Assembly (NCBI GenBank): GCA_027858745.1
Contig: JAQICB010000104.1
Location: 1 to 60,721 of the forward strand
Length of the DNA: 60,721 nt
Reading direction: 5' to 3'
Source: Bacteroidales bacterium
GTDB taxonomy: Bacteria > Bacteroidota > Bacteroidia > Bacteroidales > UBA1715
Shown here: positions 34,872 through 44,465 of the stretch, one piece after another
Position numbering within the stretch: the stretch's first letter is position 1
How the letters are laid out: every line of letters starts with the position of its first letter
Position numbers and translations under genes: made by a program
The notes under the pieces: model-generated
Told to the model about the DNA's origin: nothing
Database searches by the model: none
What the model saw: only the letters and a program-made list of their open reading frames with translations

Positions 34872-36398
34872 CTATTCACTCTGAAAAATTAAATTAATAG
34901 CACCGTTTTTTGATATATTTTCTCCGTTTGGTAATGTAATATGGATTGCATATAAGTATGTTCCTTCGGCAGCGGCTTTATTCCGTATGGTGCCATCCCA
35001 ACCTTTATTTATATCGCTGCTTTCGAATATTTTTGAGCCGTTTCTACTGAATATTTGCATGGTGTAGGTTCCGGCTATATATGCGTATTTGGGTTTGAAA
35101 ATTCGATTTTCTTCGAAAGAACTGTGTGGGTTAAAGGTGTTGGGAACGTATACGTGACTTTCTTTGTCAACACATGCATAATGAGATTGTGTTGTGTTGG
35201 GCATACTGTCTCTTTTTTGTGTTGCAACTATATAGTAACAAATATGCGGATCAATGGCAAAATCTGTTATCTCATCTACATATGATTCTTCTGATGCCGG
35301 AAGTGTTGCAATTTTTTCTTCATGATTCATGTTTGTTACTCGATAAATTTTGCAAGAATCGTATTCTTCTTCCCACATAAGTCCTTTGTCCCACGATAAA
35401 AAATGCTCATGTTCCGAAAAGGTTTGTATGCGAACTTCTATTGGGTTTACAATTTGTGAACTTACAATGCTATTGCCACAATCGTCAACAGCAGTTATTT
35501 TGTAAAAAAAGAGAGAGTCCGAAGAGTATTTCTGAGGAATTATATACGTAAACTCTGCAGTTCCTCTCGGAATAGCTATGGTGTCGTAAGGAACAAAATT
35601 GATTCTGTTTAGGAATGAGCGTTCTATGATATGGCTCGTGAAGTCTGATTGCGCGTCTGTTTCTATGTGAAGTGTGAAATAGTTTTCGACAGAACAGCTT
35701 ATTGATGAAATGTATATATTTTCCGGATAGGTGTATGATTCTTCGGTAATATTCATCATTTGTGATGTTGTGGTGTATGCTGTTCCGTTTGTTTCTATTG
35801 TGGCTTCTATAAAAAATCTTCGATCGCTCTCTCCGTTTGGCGATATAATATAACTTGTCTGGTTCGCCGGTACTTCTGCAATAGTGGTTTCGGTGTTTAT
35901 TCCGGTAACTTCAACTATGGTATAATTAGAAACAATGGCATCATAGCCTTGGTAGGGATTCCAGCTGAGAGTTATTTCGCCGCCACATTCACCCACAGAA
36001 CTTTCAACTATCATTGTGGTGTGGTATTTATCTAAACTAATGGAGTTTTCATTTGTATTAGTGTATGCGTCGGTCGCAAATGAAAGTGGGGCTTCGTCTG
36101 CTTGTGTTGTGAAAACGCCTATTGTGTCGGTTTTGAAAATGAGGGTATCGTCTTTGTTTTCGGGAATGTCGATAATTGTAAGTGCTTTTATAATGCTTGT
36201 TTTGTCGTACACATAATGTATGCGAGTAAATTCTATGTTGGTATTGGTGCTTTGCAGCCATGCAATGCTTACTTCGTTTGTATATGGATTGATACTCACA
36301 AATTGAATATCCGGTGCGTCAACAGTCTGACCGAAACTGTGTACCACTTTTGTAAAAAAGAGGAGATAAAGAATAATATAACGCAACCTGTGTTTCAT
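34872..36398 (-). CDS. Secreted protein with gliding-motility (CHU_C, T9SS type B) C-terminus
   Basis: A 508-aa protein with an N-terminal signal peptide (YIILYLLFFTKVVHSFGQ). The middle is a series of Ig/FN3-like beta-sandwich segments (GGEITLSWNPYQGYDAI and similar). The last 90 residues form the gliding-motility-associated C-terminal domain: YVPNTFNPHSSFEENRIFKP, MQIFSRNGSKIFES, GWDGTIRNKAAAEGTYLYAI. This type B sorting domain sends proteins through T9SS to the surface. The gene lies between an M16 peptidase (21-base gap) and relA/spoT (41-base gap). Confidence 0.9.
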   Translation of the reverse strand: MKHRLRYIILYLLFFTKVVHSFGQTVDAPDIQFVSINPYTNEVSIAWLQSTNTNIEFTRIHYVYDKTSIIKALTIIDIPENKDDTLIFKTDTIGVFTTQADEAPLSFATDAYTNTNENSISLDKYHTTMIVESSVGECGGEITLSWNPYQGYDAIVSNYTIVEVTGINTETTIAEVPANQTSYIISPNGESDRRFFIEATIETNGTAYTTTSQMMNITEESYTYPENIYISSISCSVENYFTLHIETDAQSDFTSHIIERSFLNRINFVPYDTIAIPRGTAEFTYIIPQKYSSDSLFFYKITAVDDCGNSIVSSQIVNPIEVRIQTFSEHEHFLSWDKGLMWEEEYDSCKIYRVTNMNHEEKIATLPASEESYVDEITDFAIDPHICYYIVATQKRDSMPNTTQSHYACVDKESHVYVPNTFNPHSSFEENRIFKPKYAYIAGTYTMQIFSRNGSKIFESSDINKGWDGTIRNKAAAEGTYLYAIHITLPNGENISKNGAINLIFQSE

Positions 36399-36419
36399 AA
36401 TGATGTGAATATAGTCTAT

Positions 36420-37709
36420 TTATTTACTTCCTGCAATTATTTCATACATAGAGTCTTCGTGCAAATAAGTATTCGCCAAAGTTTTTAACTCTGCCGGTGT
36501 AATGTTTTGAATGGTTTTCCAAAATCGTGAATAATAACTGTAGGTTAAATCATATTCAAGTATCGTTTTGAAACTTTCTGATAAGGCAAAAATCCCGTCG
36601 AAATTCCGAGCTAATGTGGATTTCATGTAATTTTTAACGGTCTGTAATTCTTCTTCGGGAATGGTTTCGGTACGAAGTTTTTTGAGTTCGTAGTAAATTT
36701 CTTGTTTTGCTTGCTCGCAAACATCTTGTCCTACTTGAGTTACAATTACAAAATAACCGGCTGTTTTGTGCGAAACAATTCCAGAGCCAATACCATATGT
36801 ATAGCCTTTGTCTTCGCGAATATTTGACATAAGTCGCGAGCCGAAATAACCGCCCAAAACGGTGTTTAAAACTTGTAATGCCGGATAGTCTGGATTATAT
36901 TTATTCACAAGTAATTTCCCAATACGTATTGCCGATTGAACTGCACCGGGCTTTTCAATATGATGGTTTTTTTCGAGTGAGGGGTCTATTGCAAATTCTT
37001 GTACATGAGCTTTTTCGCCAGCTATTTTTCCGAACGGTGTGCCAAACCGACGGGAGAGGATTTCGAAATGTTCCGGTTTTATGTTGCCACTTATAATTAT
37101 TTTGCAGTTTTCGGAAGTGTAATGTGTCTTGTGAAATTTTTTAATATCTGCAATACTCAGATTATCAAAATCTTCCGGTTCGTGAGAAATACCATAGGGA
37201 TGGTTGGCACCGAACAGTATTTGTGCATATTTTTTTTGTGCAATAACTTCTACTTTTTGTTTTTCTATTGCATATTGCTGTTTTTTCTTTGCCGTATACG
37301 TTGCAAAATTGTCTTCGAGGAAAAGCGGATTTTTTATACTGTCTTCAATTATTTCTAATGTGTCGTCTATGTATTTCGAAAGGGTAAATACACTTATGCC
37401 GGTGGTATGTTTTCCGGCATTGTAGTAAACGTACGAACCCATGAAATCTAGTTTTTCGGCTATATCTTCGGCAGAAAAATTCGCACTGCCTTCTTGTAAA
37501 AGCTGAACGGTTGATGACGACACAAGGGCTTGGTCTTGATACCATTCTCCGGCATTAAAAAGTATATCAATTTTTAAAATATCTTGTTCTCCCGCATTTA
37601 TAGTATAAACGGGGATATTGTTTGCTAATTTTTTTTCTTTTGCTTTGGTAAACGAAAGTTTGGCAATTGTTTTAAATTTTGGCGGTATCGTTCGGTTAAT
37701 GTCTTTCAT
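36420..37709 (-). CDS. M16 family peptidase subunit lacking the zinc motif (inactive partner)
   Basis: I chose the ATG at 37709, giving 429 aa, because an upstream extension would overlap the preceding gene, whose stop is at 37714. The fold motifs of insulinase-like peptidases are present (FNAGEWYQDQALVSSSTVQL, LLQEGSANFSAEDIAEKLD, then GYFGSRLMSNIREDKGYTYG in the C-terminal half). At the place where active M16 enzymes have HxxEH it has LLQEG, so the metal site is lost. It follows directly after an intact M16 gene. Together they fit the known active/inactive heterodimer pattern of bacterial M16B peptidases. Confidence 0.88.
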   Translation of the reverse strand: MKDINRTIPPKFKTIAKLSFTKAKEKKLANNIPVYTINAGEQDILKIDILFNAGEWYQDQALVSSSTVQLLQEGSANFSAEDIAEKLDFMGSYVYYNAGKHTTGISVFTLSKYIDDTLEIIEDSIKNPLFLEDNFATYTAKKKQQYAIEKQKVEVIAQKKYAQILFGANHPYGISHEPEDFDNLSIADIKKFHKTHYTSENCKIIISGNIKPEHFEILSRRFGTPFGKIAGEKAHVQEFAIDPSLEKNHHIEKPGAVQSAIRIGKLLVNKYNPDYPALQVLNTVLGGYFGSRLMSNIREDKGYTYGIGSGIVSHKTAGYFVIVTQVGQDVCEQAKQEIYYELKKLRTETIPEEELQTVKNYMKSTLARNFDGIFALSESFKTILEYDLTYSYYSRFWKTIQNITPAELKTLANTYLHEDSMYEIIAGSK

Positions 37710-37713
37710 ATAC

Positions 37714-38958
37714 TTATGCTTGTGATGTGGATTGGTACAATAGAGTCGATTCATTTGTTTCGGAAAAAACGAATTGTGCAACTCGTTGTATATCTTCGAT
37801 GGTAACGCATGCGTATTTTTCGGTCTCGTGATTTATCAAACCGGCATCACCAAGTAATTCATATTTTGCCAAATTCATGGCCTTGTGTAAAATACTACTT
37901 TCGCTAAAAATGAGTGTTGATTCTACTTTGTTTTTTACTTTTTGTAATTCATATTCACGTATTGGTGTTTTTCGAATTGATTGTAATTCGCTTTCTATTG
38001 CCTCGTTTGCTTGTTCAATTGTAAATCCGGGCATCACCGTGCCGGTAATGATAAATAAACCGGGGTCGTCTTCACCCGTTATGAATGCCTGCAAATCGCT
38101 GAAGAGTTTTTGTTTTTGAATTAAATTATTGTACATGCGTGACGATTTTCCGTTCGATAAAATATCTGATAATAAATCAATTGCATGAAAATCGGGATGT
38201 GAGCGTTCGCACATATGATAAGCTTTGTGAATTGCATGCAAGGGCACGTCTTGTTCTAAAGTTTGGCTGCGTTTTTCTGTTTGTTGTTCTTCCTTCTCGC
38301 GTTCCATTGTCGAAATGTCTCGATGTGGAATAGAACCAAACCATTTTTGAGCTAATCGTTTTGCTTTTTTAAGGGAAATATTTCCCGAAATAGAGATTAT
38401 TGAATTGTTGGGAGCATAGTGATGAAAGAAAAAATCTTTAACATCTTGTAAAGTTGCTTCTTGTATGTGCTCAATTTTTTTCCCGATTGTTGCCCATTGG
38501 TATGGATGATTTTTGTAGGCAAGTGGTCGAAGATACAACCAAGCATCGCCATAAGGTCTATTTAAGTACCGTTGTTTAAATTCTTCAATAACCACATTTT
38601 TTTGTGTGTCGAGACTTTTTTGTGAAAAATTTAATTCTAACATACGGTCTGACTCTAACCAAAATGCTGTTTCAATATTTTCTTTTGGAACAGTTATGTA
38701 GTAATTGGTAATGTCTGAATTGGTAAATGCATTATTGTCACCACCAACTTTCTGAAGTGGTTCGTCAAATGACGGAATGTTTTTGGAACCGCCAAACATA
38801 AGATGTTCAAATAGATGGGCAAAACCTGTCTTGTCGGGTGATTCGTGTTTTGACCCAACATTATATAATGTGTTCACCACAATAAATGGGGTATGAGTAT
38901 CTGTGTTAACAATAAATCGTAATCCGTTTGCAAGTTCAAACTTTTTGAATGAAATCAT
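37714..38958 (-). CDS. M16 family zinc metallopeptidase (active subunit)
   Basis: A 414-aa insulinase/processing-peptidase-like protein. GFAHLFEHLMFGGS contains the inverted zinc motif HxxEH (His-Leu-Phe-Glu-His), with downstream acidic residues in the usual place. The C-terminal domain shows the R/Y-type motif of M16B (SDILSNGKSSRMYNNLIQ). No signal peptide is obvious, so it may act in the cytoplasm, although homologues can be periplasmic. It precedes an inactive homologue by four bases and follows the flavoprotein gene by 14. The pair probably degrades small peptides. Confidence 0.9.
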   Translation of the reverse strand: MISFKKFELANGLRFIVNTDTHTPFIVVNTLYNVGSKHESPDKTGFAHLFEHLMFGGSKNIPSFDEPLQKVGGDNNAFTNSDITNYYITVPKENIETAFWLESDRMLELNFSQKSLDTQKNVVIEEFKQRYLNRPYGDAWLYLRPLAYKNHPYQWATIGKKIEHIQEATLQDVKDFFFHHYAPNNSIISISGNISLKKAKRLAQKWFGSIPHRDISTMEREKEEQQTEKRSQTLEQDVPLHAIHKAYHMCERSHPDFHAIDLLSDILSNGKSSRMYNNLIQKQKLFSDLQAFITGEDDPGLFIITGTVMPGFTIEQANEAIESELQSIRKTPIREYELQKVKNKVESTLIFSESSILHKAMNLAKYELLGDAGLINHETEKYACVTIEDIQRVAQFVFSETNESTLLYQSTSQA

Positions 38959-38972
38959 GTATTTCTGTTTAT

Positions 38973-39926
38973 TTAGATGAACGAGTTTTTTTGAATATCT
39001 TGTAGTGCTTGTGAATAATCGGTAATAAGGTCGGTAAATATTTCCGAAACAGTTTCGCTTTGTTTGAAATATGAAGAAACTTGTCCAATTTCTAAAGCAC
39101 CTTCTATAATGTCACCTTCGAATATTCCTTTTTTTGCACGTCCTTTTGCCATAAATTCCTGCAATTCTTCTTTTGTGGCACCTTCATCTTCCATTTCGGC
39201 AATCACTTCAAATACTCGATTGGTAAGCAGTCGGGTAGGAGACACTTTTTTTAAGCAGAGCATGGTATTTCCTTCACGGGAATTAAATATGGCTTGTTTG
39301 TAATTGTCGTGAGATGACGATTCGGCACTAACGGCAAAACGAGAGCCTATTTGAAACCCGTCTGCTCCAAGTATTTGTGCGGCAGCAATGTGTTTGCCCG
39401 TTGCAATTCCTCCGGCTGCAATAAGCGGGAGTGTGGTCGCTTTCCGAATTTGAGGTATGAGAGTGCTTGTCGTGGTTTCTTCGTGTCCGTTATGTCCGCC
39501 GGCCTCAAATCCTTCGGCAACAATTGCATCAACACCGGCTTCTTCACATTTTTTTGCAAAAAAACTGCTCGATACAACGTGGGCTACTTTGATGTTATAT
39601 TTTTGTAATGTCTTTGTCCATTTTTTAGGACTCCCTGCCGATGTGAAAACGATAGGTACTTTTTTACGGATCACAGTATCAATAATTGCTTCGATATCAG
39701 GATACATAAGTGGAATGTTTACGCCCCAAGGCTTATTCGTAGCTTCTTTCATTTCTTCTATATGCTGGAGCAAAACTTCGGGATACATGCTTCCGGTTCC
39801 GAGTAAACCTAAACCACCGGCATTACTTACTGCCGAAGCTAATTTCCATCCGCTACACCAAACCATACCCCCCTGAATAATGGGATATTTTATCGAAAAT
39901 AAGTCACATATGTTATTTGTTTTCAT
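38973..39926 (-). CDS. Nitronate monooxygenase / FabK-like FMN enzyme
   Basis: A 317-aa TIM-barrel flavoprotein. YPIIQGGMVWCSGWKLASAV at the start, GFEAGGHNGHE near residue 145, LPLIAAGGIATGKHIAAA and GADGFQIGSRFAVSAES are the FMN-binding motifs shared by 2-nitropropane dioxygenase/nitronate monooxygenases and FabK-type enoyl-ACP reductases. The sequence alone does not decide between these. GGHNGH, with its His, is typical of both. It is the first gene of a four-gene minus-strand operon with the M16 pair and the CHU_C protein, and a -7 box lies upstream. Confidence 0.82.
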   Translation of the reverse strand: MKTNNICDLFSIKYPIIQGGMVWCSGWKLASAVSNAGGLGLLGTGSMYPEVLLQHIEEMKEATNKPWGVNIPLMYPDIEAIIDTVIRKKVPIVFTSAGSPKKWTKTLQKYNIKVAHVVSSSFFAKKCEEAGVDAIVAEGFEAGGHNGHEETTTSTLIPQIRKATTLPLIAAGGIATGKHIAAAQILGADGFQIGSRFAVSAESSSHDNYKQAIFNSREGNTMLCLKKVSPTRLLTNRVFEVIAEMEDEGATKEELQEFMAKGRAKKGIFEGDIIEGALEIGQVSSYFKQSETVSEIFTDLITDYSQALQDIQKNSFI

Positions 39927-39972
39927 ACACTTTTTGTTTTTTATAATGAATCTACATGTATATATGTGTAAT

Positions 39973-39980
39973 CAAAATTA
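39973..39980 (-). promoter_or_regulatory. Bacteroidota-type -7 box upstream of the FMN-enzyme/M16 operon
   Basis: On the minus strand TAATTTTG fits TAnnTTTG, 46 bases upstream of the ATG at 39926. No convincing -33 element is seen. Confidence 0.5.
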
Positions 39981-40012
39981 ATAAGCTTTCAAAAAAAAAC
40001 GTAAAAAAATTA

Positions 40013-41209
40013 TTATGATTGTAATAACGTATAGGTATCTCGTGCTATTATAATTTCTTCGTTTGTTTTTACAACCATTGCAGTTACTCGTGAAGATTTG
40101 CTAGTTATGATATCGGAATCGTGCTGTATATTTTTGTTTGCATCATAGTCTAGGTCAACACCGAGAAATGCAAGACCTTTACACACTTCCTCACGTAAAT
40201 CAATATTATTTTCTCCAATACCTCCGGTAAATGCAATAATGTCAACACCTTCCATTGCCGCTGCATACGAACCAATATATTTTTTTACTCTGTACGAGAG
40301 CATATCAAGTACCAGTTGAGCTCGTTCGTTTCCTTCTTGAGCAGCTTGTTTTATATCGCGCATATCAGATGAAAATCCGGTAATTCCCACAAAACCACTT
40401 TTTTTGTTAAGAATGATATCCATTTCATCTACCGATAATTGTTCTTTTCGCATAATAAACAATGCCGCACCCAAATCTAAATCTCCGCACCGTGTTCCCA
40501 TCATTAAGCCTTCAAGCGGTGTGAGTCCCATAGAGGTGTCAATAGATTTTCCGTTTTTGACTGCTGCAACTGAGGAGCCGTTGCCAAGATGACAAATGAT
40601 AATTTTTGATGAATTGTAGTCTTTTCCGGCTACTTCTGCTGCCATTTGAGACACATATTTATGGCTTGATCCGTGGAATCCGTATTTTCGTACTTTATAT
40701 TGTGTGTAATATTCGTAGGGAAGAGCATACATATATGCTTTTTCGGGCATTGTTTGGTGAAAAGCCGTGTCTAATGTGCCACATTGCACCGCATGAGGTA
40801 ATAAATTTTGTGCTGCAACAACACCTTTTATATTTGCCGGATTATGGAGTGGTGCTAAATCGTTGCATGATTCTAAGTCGTGGAGAATTTCTTGATTGAT
40901 AATGACACTTTTGCTGAATTTTTCGCCACCATGTACTATTCGATGACCAACACCTGCAATTTCTTCTGTATCTGATATAATGGCGTATTTCGGGTTTTGT
41001 AAAGAATCAATAATTGCCTTAACGCCTTCTTCGTGGTCACGAATAGGACGGTTATCTTCAAAAACAGCATTGTGAGATGATATTTTTATGAGACTTTTCT
41101 CTGTACCAATTCTATCAATCATACCCGATGCTATACTCGTTTCTTCAGGCATTTCCAGTAATTGAAATTTTATCGAAGAACTTCCACTATTAAGGATAAG
41201 TATTTTCAT
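40013..41209 (-). CDS. ackA: Acetate kinase
   Basis: I chose the ATG at 41209 (398 aa) because MKILILNSGSSSIKFQLLEM is the canonical acetate-kinase N-terminus; an 18-residue upstream extension is not conserved in type. GIGHRIVHGGEKF-like, CHLGNGSSVAAV, MGLTPLEGLMMGTRCGDLD and FTGGIGENN are the nucleotide- and substrate-binding motifs. The enzyme converts acetyl phosphate and ADP to acetate and ATP. It follows pta by 137 bases on the same strand, forming the usual acetate-producing pathway. Confidence 0.96.
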   Translation of the reverse strand: MKILILNSGSSSIKFQLLEMPEETSIASGMIDRIGTEKSLIKISSHNAVFEDNRPIRDHEEGVKAIIDSLQNPKYAIISDTEEIAGVGHRIVHGGEKFSKSVIINQEILHDLESCNDLAPLHNPANIKGVVAAQNLLPHAVQCGTLDTAFHQTMPEKAYMYALPYEYYTQYKVRKYGFHGSSHKYVSQMAAEVAGKDYNSSKIIICHLGNGSSVAAVKNGKSIDTSMGLTPLEGLMMGTRCGDLDLGAALFIMRKEQLSVDEMDIILNKKSGFVGITGFSSDMRDIKQAAQEGNERAQLVLDMLSYRVKKYIGSYAAAMEGVDIIAFTGGIGENNIDLREEVCKGLAFLGVDLDYDANKNIQHDSDIITSKSSRVTAMVVKTNEEIIIARDTYTLLQS

Positions 41210-41346
41210 AGATATTTTTTTTAATGATGCATATATTAGTTGACTTTTATGTGTCGTATTCATCTTTACGATGGGGAATAGATAATTATTTGCTCCTATT
41301 TTTGATGTGGGCTGTGTGAATTATAATTATTATTTATGACAGTTCC

Positions 41347-42384
41347 TTATATATTAGAAGCATTTTTCATTGTCTCTTTTTTCCCTTTATGAGCTTGTAT
41401 TGCCGTCATAGCTACCACATTTACAATGTCGTTTACCGAACATCCGCGTGATAAATCATTAATTGGTGCCGCCAAGCCCTGAATAATTGGTCCGTACGCA
41501 TCGGCATGAGCAAAACGTTGCACTAATTTGTATGCAATATTACCTGCTTCTAAAGATGGGAAAATAAGTACATTAGCATTACCTTTTATTCGTGCGTTTG
41601 GAGCTTTCTTTGCACAGACTTCCGGAATGATTGCCGCATCCAATTGCATTTCTCCGTCAATGAGCAAATCAGGGTAATTGTCTTGAACTGTTTTTGTTGC
41701 CGTGGCTACTTTGTCAATCATTTTGTGCTTTGCACTTCCATGAGTTGAAAAACTAAGCATTGCAATTCGTGGGGTTATTGCCAACAGGTTTTGCGCAGTT
41801 CGTGCGGTTGTAACGGCAATTTCAGCCAATTCATCTTCCGTAGGATTCGGGTTGACTGCACAGTCTGCAAACAACATAATTCCATCGTCACCAAATTCTT
41901 TATCTTTAAGAATTATGACAAAAACACTCGAAACAAGTGAAATGCCGGGAGATGTTTTTATTAATTGAAATCCCGGTCGTAACACATCACCTGTTGCATT
42001 TTCAGCACCGGCAACTTCACCGTCAGCATCTCCTGCTTTGATAATGGTCGCAGCGAGATAGAGTGGGTTTTTTAATAATTCGCGAGCGGTGTTTTCAAAC
42101 ACGCCTTTGCTTTTTCTCAGCGAAACAATTAAAGCAATATACTCATCAATTTTAGGATGATTAAGAGGATCTATAATAGTTGCTTTTGAAACAACATGAG
42201 ATAAATTTCTTTTTTTTGCAGCAGCACGAACATCATCGGGATTACCAATGAGAATAATATCGGCTATGTTATCTCGAATTATTATATCGGCAGCATCTAA
42301 TGTTCGCGGCTCGAATGATTCGGGTAAAACTATACGTTGTTTATTTTGTTTTGCAAGTTTCTGAACAAGTTTTTCAAATTCCAT
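41347..42384 (-). CDS. pta: Phosphate acetyltransferase
   Basis: The ATG at 42384 (345 aa) is preferred over one 11 codons upstream, because the family starts near MEFEKLVQKLAKQNK and the extension runs towards the terminator hairpin. Motifs include RIVLPESFEPRTLDAADI, AGADGEV-like DADGEVAGAENATGDVLRPG, MLSFSTHGSAKH and DGEMQLDAA, typical of the short, single-domain Pta. It makes acetyl phosphate from acetyl-CoA for the adjacent acetate kinase. An intrinsic terminator lies only about 20 bases upstream of its start. Confidence 0.95.
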   Translation of the reverse strand: MEFEKLVQKLAKQNKQRIVLPESFEPRTLDAADIIIRDNIADIILIGNPDDVRAAAKKRNLSHVVSKATIIDPLNHPKIDEYIALIVSLRKSKGVFENTARELLKNPLYLAATIIKAGDADGEVAGAENATGDVLRPGFQLIKTSPGISLVSSVFVIILKDKEFGDDGIMLFADCAVNPNPTEDELAEIAVTTARTAQNLLAITPRIAMLSFSTHGSAKHKMIDKVATATKTVQDNYPDLLIDGEMQLDAAIIPEVCAKKAPNARIKGNANVLIFPSLEAGNIAYKLVQRFAHADAYGPIIQGLAAPINDLSRGCSVNDIVNVVAMTAIQAHKGKKETMKNASNI

Positions 42385-42405
42385 AATAGTAGGTTTTGTA
42401 TGTAC

Positions 42406-42436
42406 AAAAAAAAACACCTGTTTTTACACAGATGTT
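42406..42436 (-). terminator. Intrinsic terminator between the phosphohexomutase gene and pta
   Basis: On the minus strand AACATCTGT (42428-42436) pairs with ACAGGTGTT (42413-42421) through nine pairs, including one G-T, around a 6-base loop and runs into a stretch of about nine T residues. It follows the mutase stop by 8 bases and lies about 20 bases ahead of the pta start, so it could also act as an attenuator. Confidence 0.75.
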
Positions 42437-42444
42437 TTATTGTT

Positions 42445-44250
42445 TTAAAGTCCCAGTGATTTTTTGAGACGTTCAATTTTTTGAGCGAGAACAATTTCTG
42501 CATTGTCAAAATCGCTCTGCGAAGCAACTTTTGTTCGAACCTCAAAATAAAATTTAATTAAAGGTTCGGTTCCCGAAGGACGAACCGTAATTTTTGAATT
42601 GTCTTCGGTAATAAATTGCAATACATTTGATGATGGCAGTCCGGTTTGACTTTCTTTATTGCTTGTGAGATCTTTTTCGATTTTTGTGAAAAAATCTCGT
42701 TGAAGAATAACTTTTGAATCACCAATTTCAGTTGGCGGTTCTGCACGAAACCTATCCATAATTGCTGCAATTTCTTCTTGACCTGCTTTTCCTTCTTTTT
42801 TGAGGGTAACAAGTTCTTCTTTGAAATAACCGTATTCGAGATAGGTGTCTATTAAGACATCATATAAACTTTTGCCGTTTTCTTTTGCTACAGCCGCAGC
42901 CTCCGCAATGAGAGCGCAGGCAATAACCGCATCTTTATCACGCACAAAATCGCCGGCAGAATAGCCGAAACTTTCTTCGCCACCGCCAATATATTGTTTT
43001 GAACCTTCAAGCAATCGGATTTTTTCACCTATATATTTGAATCCGGTTAATACATTACATAATTCAACATTATATTTTGTACAGATTTCAGCAATCAGTT
43101 CGGTGGTTACAATTGTTTTTACAACAAATTCTTTTCCCTGTAATTTTTGTTGTGCATCCCATTGTTGGATTAAGTATTGTACAAATAGAGTACCGGTTTG
43201 ATTTCCGTTTAATATTTTATATTCTCCTTCAGAATTTTTCACAACAATACCCACGCGGTCACCGTCAGGGTCAGTTGCCATAATAATGTCGGCATTAATG
43301 TCTTTTCCTTTTTGAATTGCCAATTCCATTGCCGATTCCTTTTCCGGATTAGGAGAGCCTGTAATATCGTTAAGTTGACGTAACCATTCGGTTTCTGATT
43401 CAAAATCTTCTTCGCGTACAGATTTTCCTTTTTCGCGAAGCGATGGAAATTCTCCGGAAATTACTGCTTGTTCTTCAACAATATGAATATTTTCGAAACC
43501 ATATTCTTTCAGTACACGTGGCACTAATGTGATACCGGTTCCGTGTAGTGGGGAAAATACAATTGAAAGGTTTTTTTGTTTTTGTATAATTTCGGGAGAA
43601 AGGGAAAGGCCTTTGATAGCTTCAACGTATGGTTTGTCAATTTCTTCGTCCCATAATATGATGTTTTCCGGATTTCCTTCCCATTTTACATCATTAATGC
43701 TTGCTATGGCATTTACCTCTGTAATTACGTTATCGTCATGTGGTGCTATTAATTGACAGCCATCTTCCCAATATGCTTTGTAGCCGTTGTATTTTGCGGG
43801 ATTATGTGAAGCCGTAACATTTACACCGGCCTTACACCCTAAACGTCTGATTGCAAAAGATAATTCGGGCGTTGGACGAAGCTCTTTTGATAAATATACC
43901 TTAAAACCATTTGCTGCAAATATGTTTGCCACTGTTTCCGCAAACATTCGTCCGCGAATACGACAGTCGTGAATGACGGCAACAGAAATTTGTTCGTCAT
44001 CTGCATATACTTTTTTTATATAATTTGCAAAGCCTTGCGTTGCCATACCAACCGTGTATTTATTTATTTTGTTGGTGCCGACACCAATAACCCCTCGCAA
44101 ACCACCGGTGCCAAATTCAAGATTTTTGTAAAATGCATCCTCAAGTTCCGGATCTTGTTTGTCGATTAAATACTGGATTTCTTTTTTCGTTTTCTCATCA
44201 TAGTTTCCTGTCAACCAAGTCTTTGCCTTGTCTATTGTATGTGTATCCAT
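42445..44250 (-). CDS. Phosphoglucomutase/phosphomannomutase family protein
   Basis: A 601-aa alpha-D-phosphohexomutase. It has the four expected parts: the phosphoserine loop in NVTASHNPAKYNGYK near residue 145, the metal loop in ATDPDGDRVGIV near residue 300, the sugar-binding loop in GGEESFGYSAGDFVRDKDA near residue 405, and the phosphate-binding loop in VRPSGTEPLIKFY near residue 550. The length and the opening (EFGTGGLRG) fit the longer mutase group that includes glucose-1,6-bisphosphate-using PGM. It interconverts hexose 1- and 6-phosphates. A -7 box sits about 33 bases upstream and a terminator follows. Confidence 0.93.
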   Translation of the reverse strand: MDTHTIDKAKTWLTGNYDEKTKKEIQYLIDKQDPELEDAFYKNLEFGTGGLRGVIGVGTNKINKYTVGMATQGFANYIKKVYADDEQISVAVIHDCRIRGRMFAETVANIFAANGFKVYLSKELRPTPELSFAIRRLGCKAGVNVTASHNPAKYNGYKAYWEDGCQLIAPHDDNVITEVNAIASINDVKWEGNPENIILWDEEIDKPYVEAIKGLSLSPEIIQKQKNLSIVFSPLHGTGITLVPRVLKEYGFENIHIVEEQAVISGEFPSLREKGKSVREEDFESETEWLRQLNDITGSPNPEKESAMELAIQKGKDINADIIMATDPDGDRVGIVVKNSEGEYKILNGNQTGTLFVQYLIQQWDAQQKLQGKEFVVKTIVTTELIAEICTKYNVELCNVLTGFKYIGEKIRLLEGSKQYIGGGEESFGYSAGDFVRDKDAVIACALIAEAAAVAKENGKSLYDVLIDTYLEYGYFKEELVTLKKEGKAGQEEIAAIMDRFRAEPPTEIGDSKVILQRDFFTKIEKDLTSNKESQTGLPSSNVLQFITEDNSKITVRPSGTEPLIKFYFEVRTKVASQSDFDNAEIVLAQKIERLKKSLGL

Positions 44251-44282
44251 GTATGAATTTGTTTATAAATAATTACTCCCCA

Positions 44283-44290
44283 CAAAGATA
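44283..44290 (-). promoter_or_regulatory. Bacteroidota-type -7 box of the phosphohexomutase promoter
   Basis: On the minus strand TATCTTTG fits TAnnTTTG exactly, 33 bases upstream of the ATG at 44250. The -33 region is AT-rich without a clear TTG. Confidence 0.6.
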
Positions 44291-44388
44291 TAAAAAATGG
44301 TGTAATTAAGGATGTGACATGGTTATTTTTTTTAAATTGTAATATTTGGTGGATATGTTTTTAATACCTGTTTTATCGATGTAATGTT

Positions 44389-44410
44389 GTGACACACCAT
44401 GGCGTGTTAC
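44389..44410. promoter_or_regulatory. 22-bp palindrome in the divergent mutase/DUF2721 intergenic region
   Basis: The left half GTGACACACCA and the right half TGGCGTGTTAC are inverted copies that match at 9 of 11 positions with no spacer. It lies between two divergent genes, 56 bases ahead of the plus-strand ATG. The symmetry and GC-rich core in AT-rich surroundings suggest a binding site for a dimeric regulator. Confidence 0.5.
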
Positions 44411-44465
44411 TATATTTTTTTTCTTAATATCTTTTATCTATTTTTACGCAATAACTTTTTTAGAT

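Noticed and set aside
37710..37781. Upstream extension of the second M16 gene
   Set aside because: It would overlap the preceding gene by over 60 bases, and an ATG right after that gene's stop gives the expected family length.
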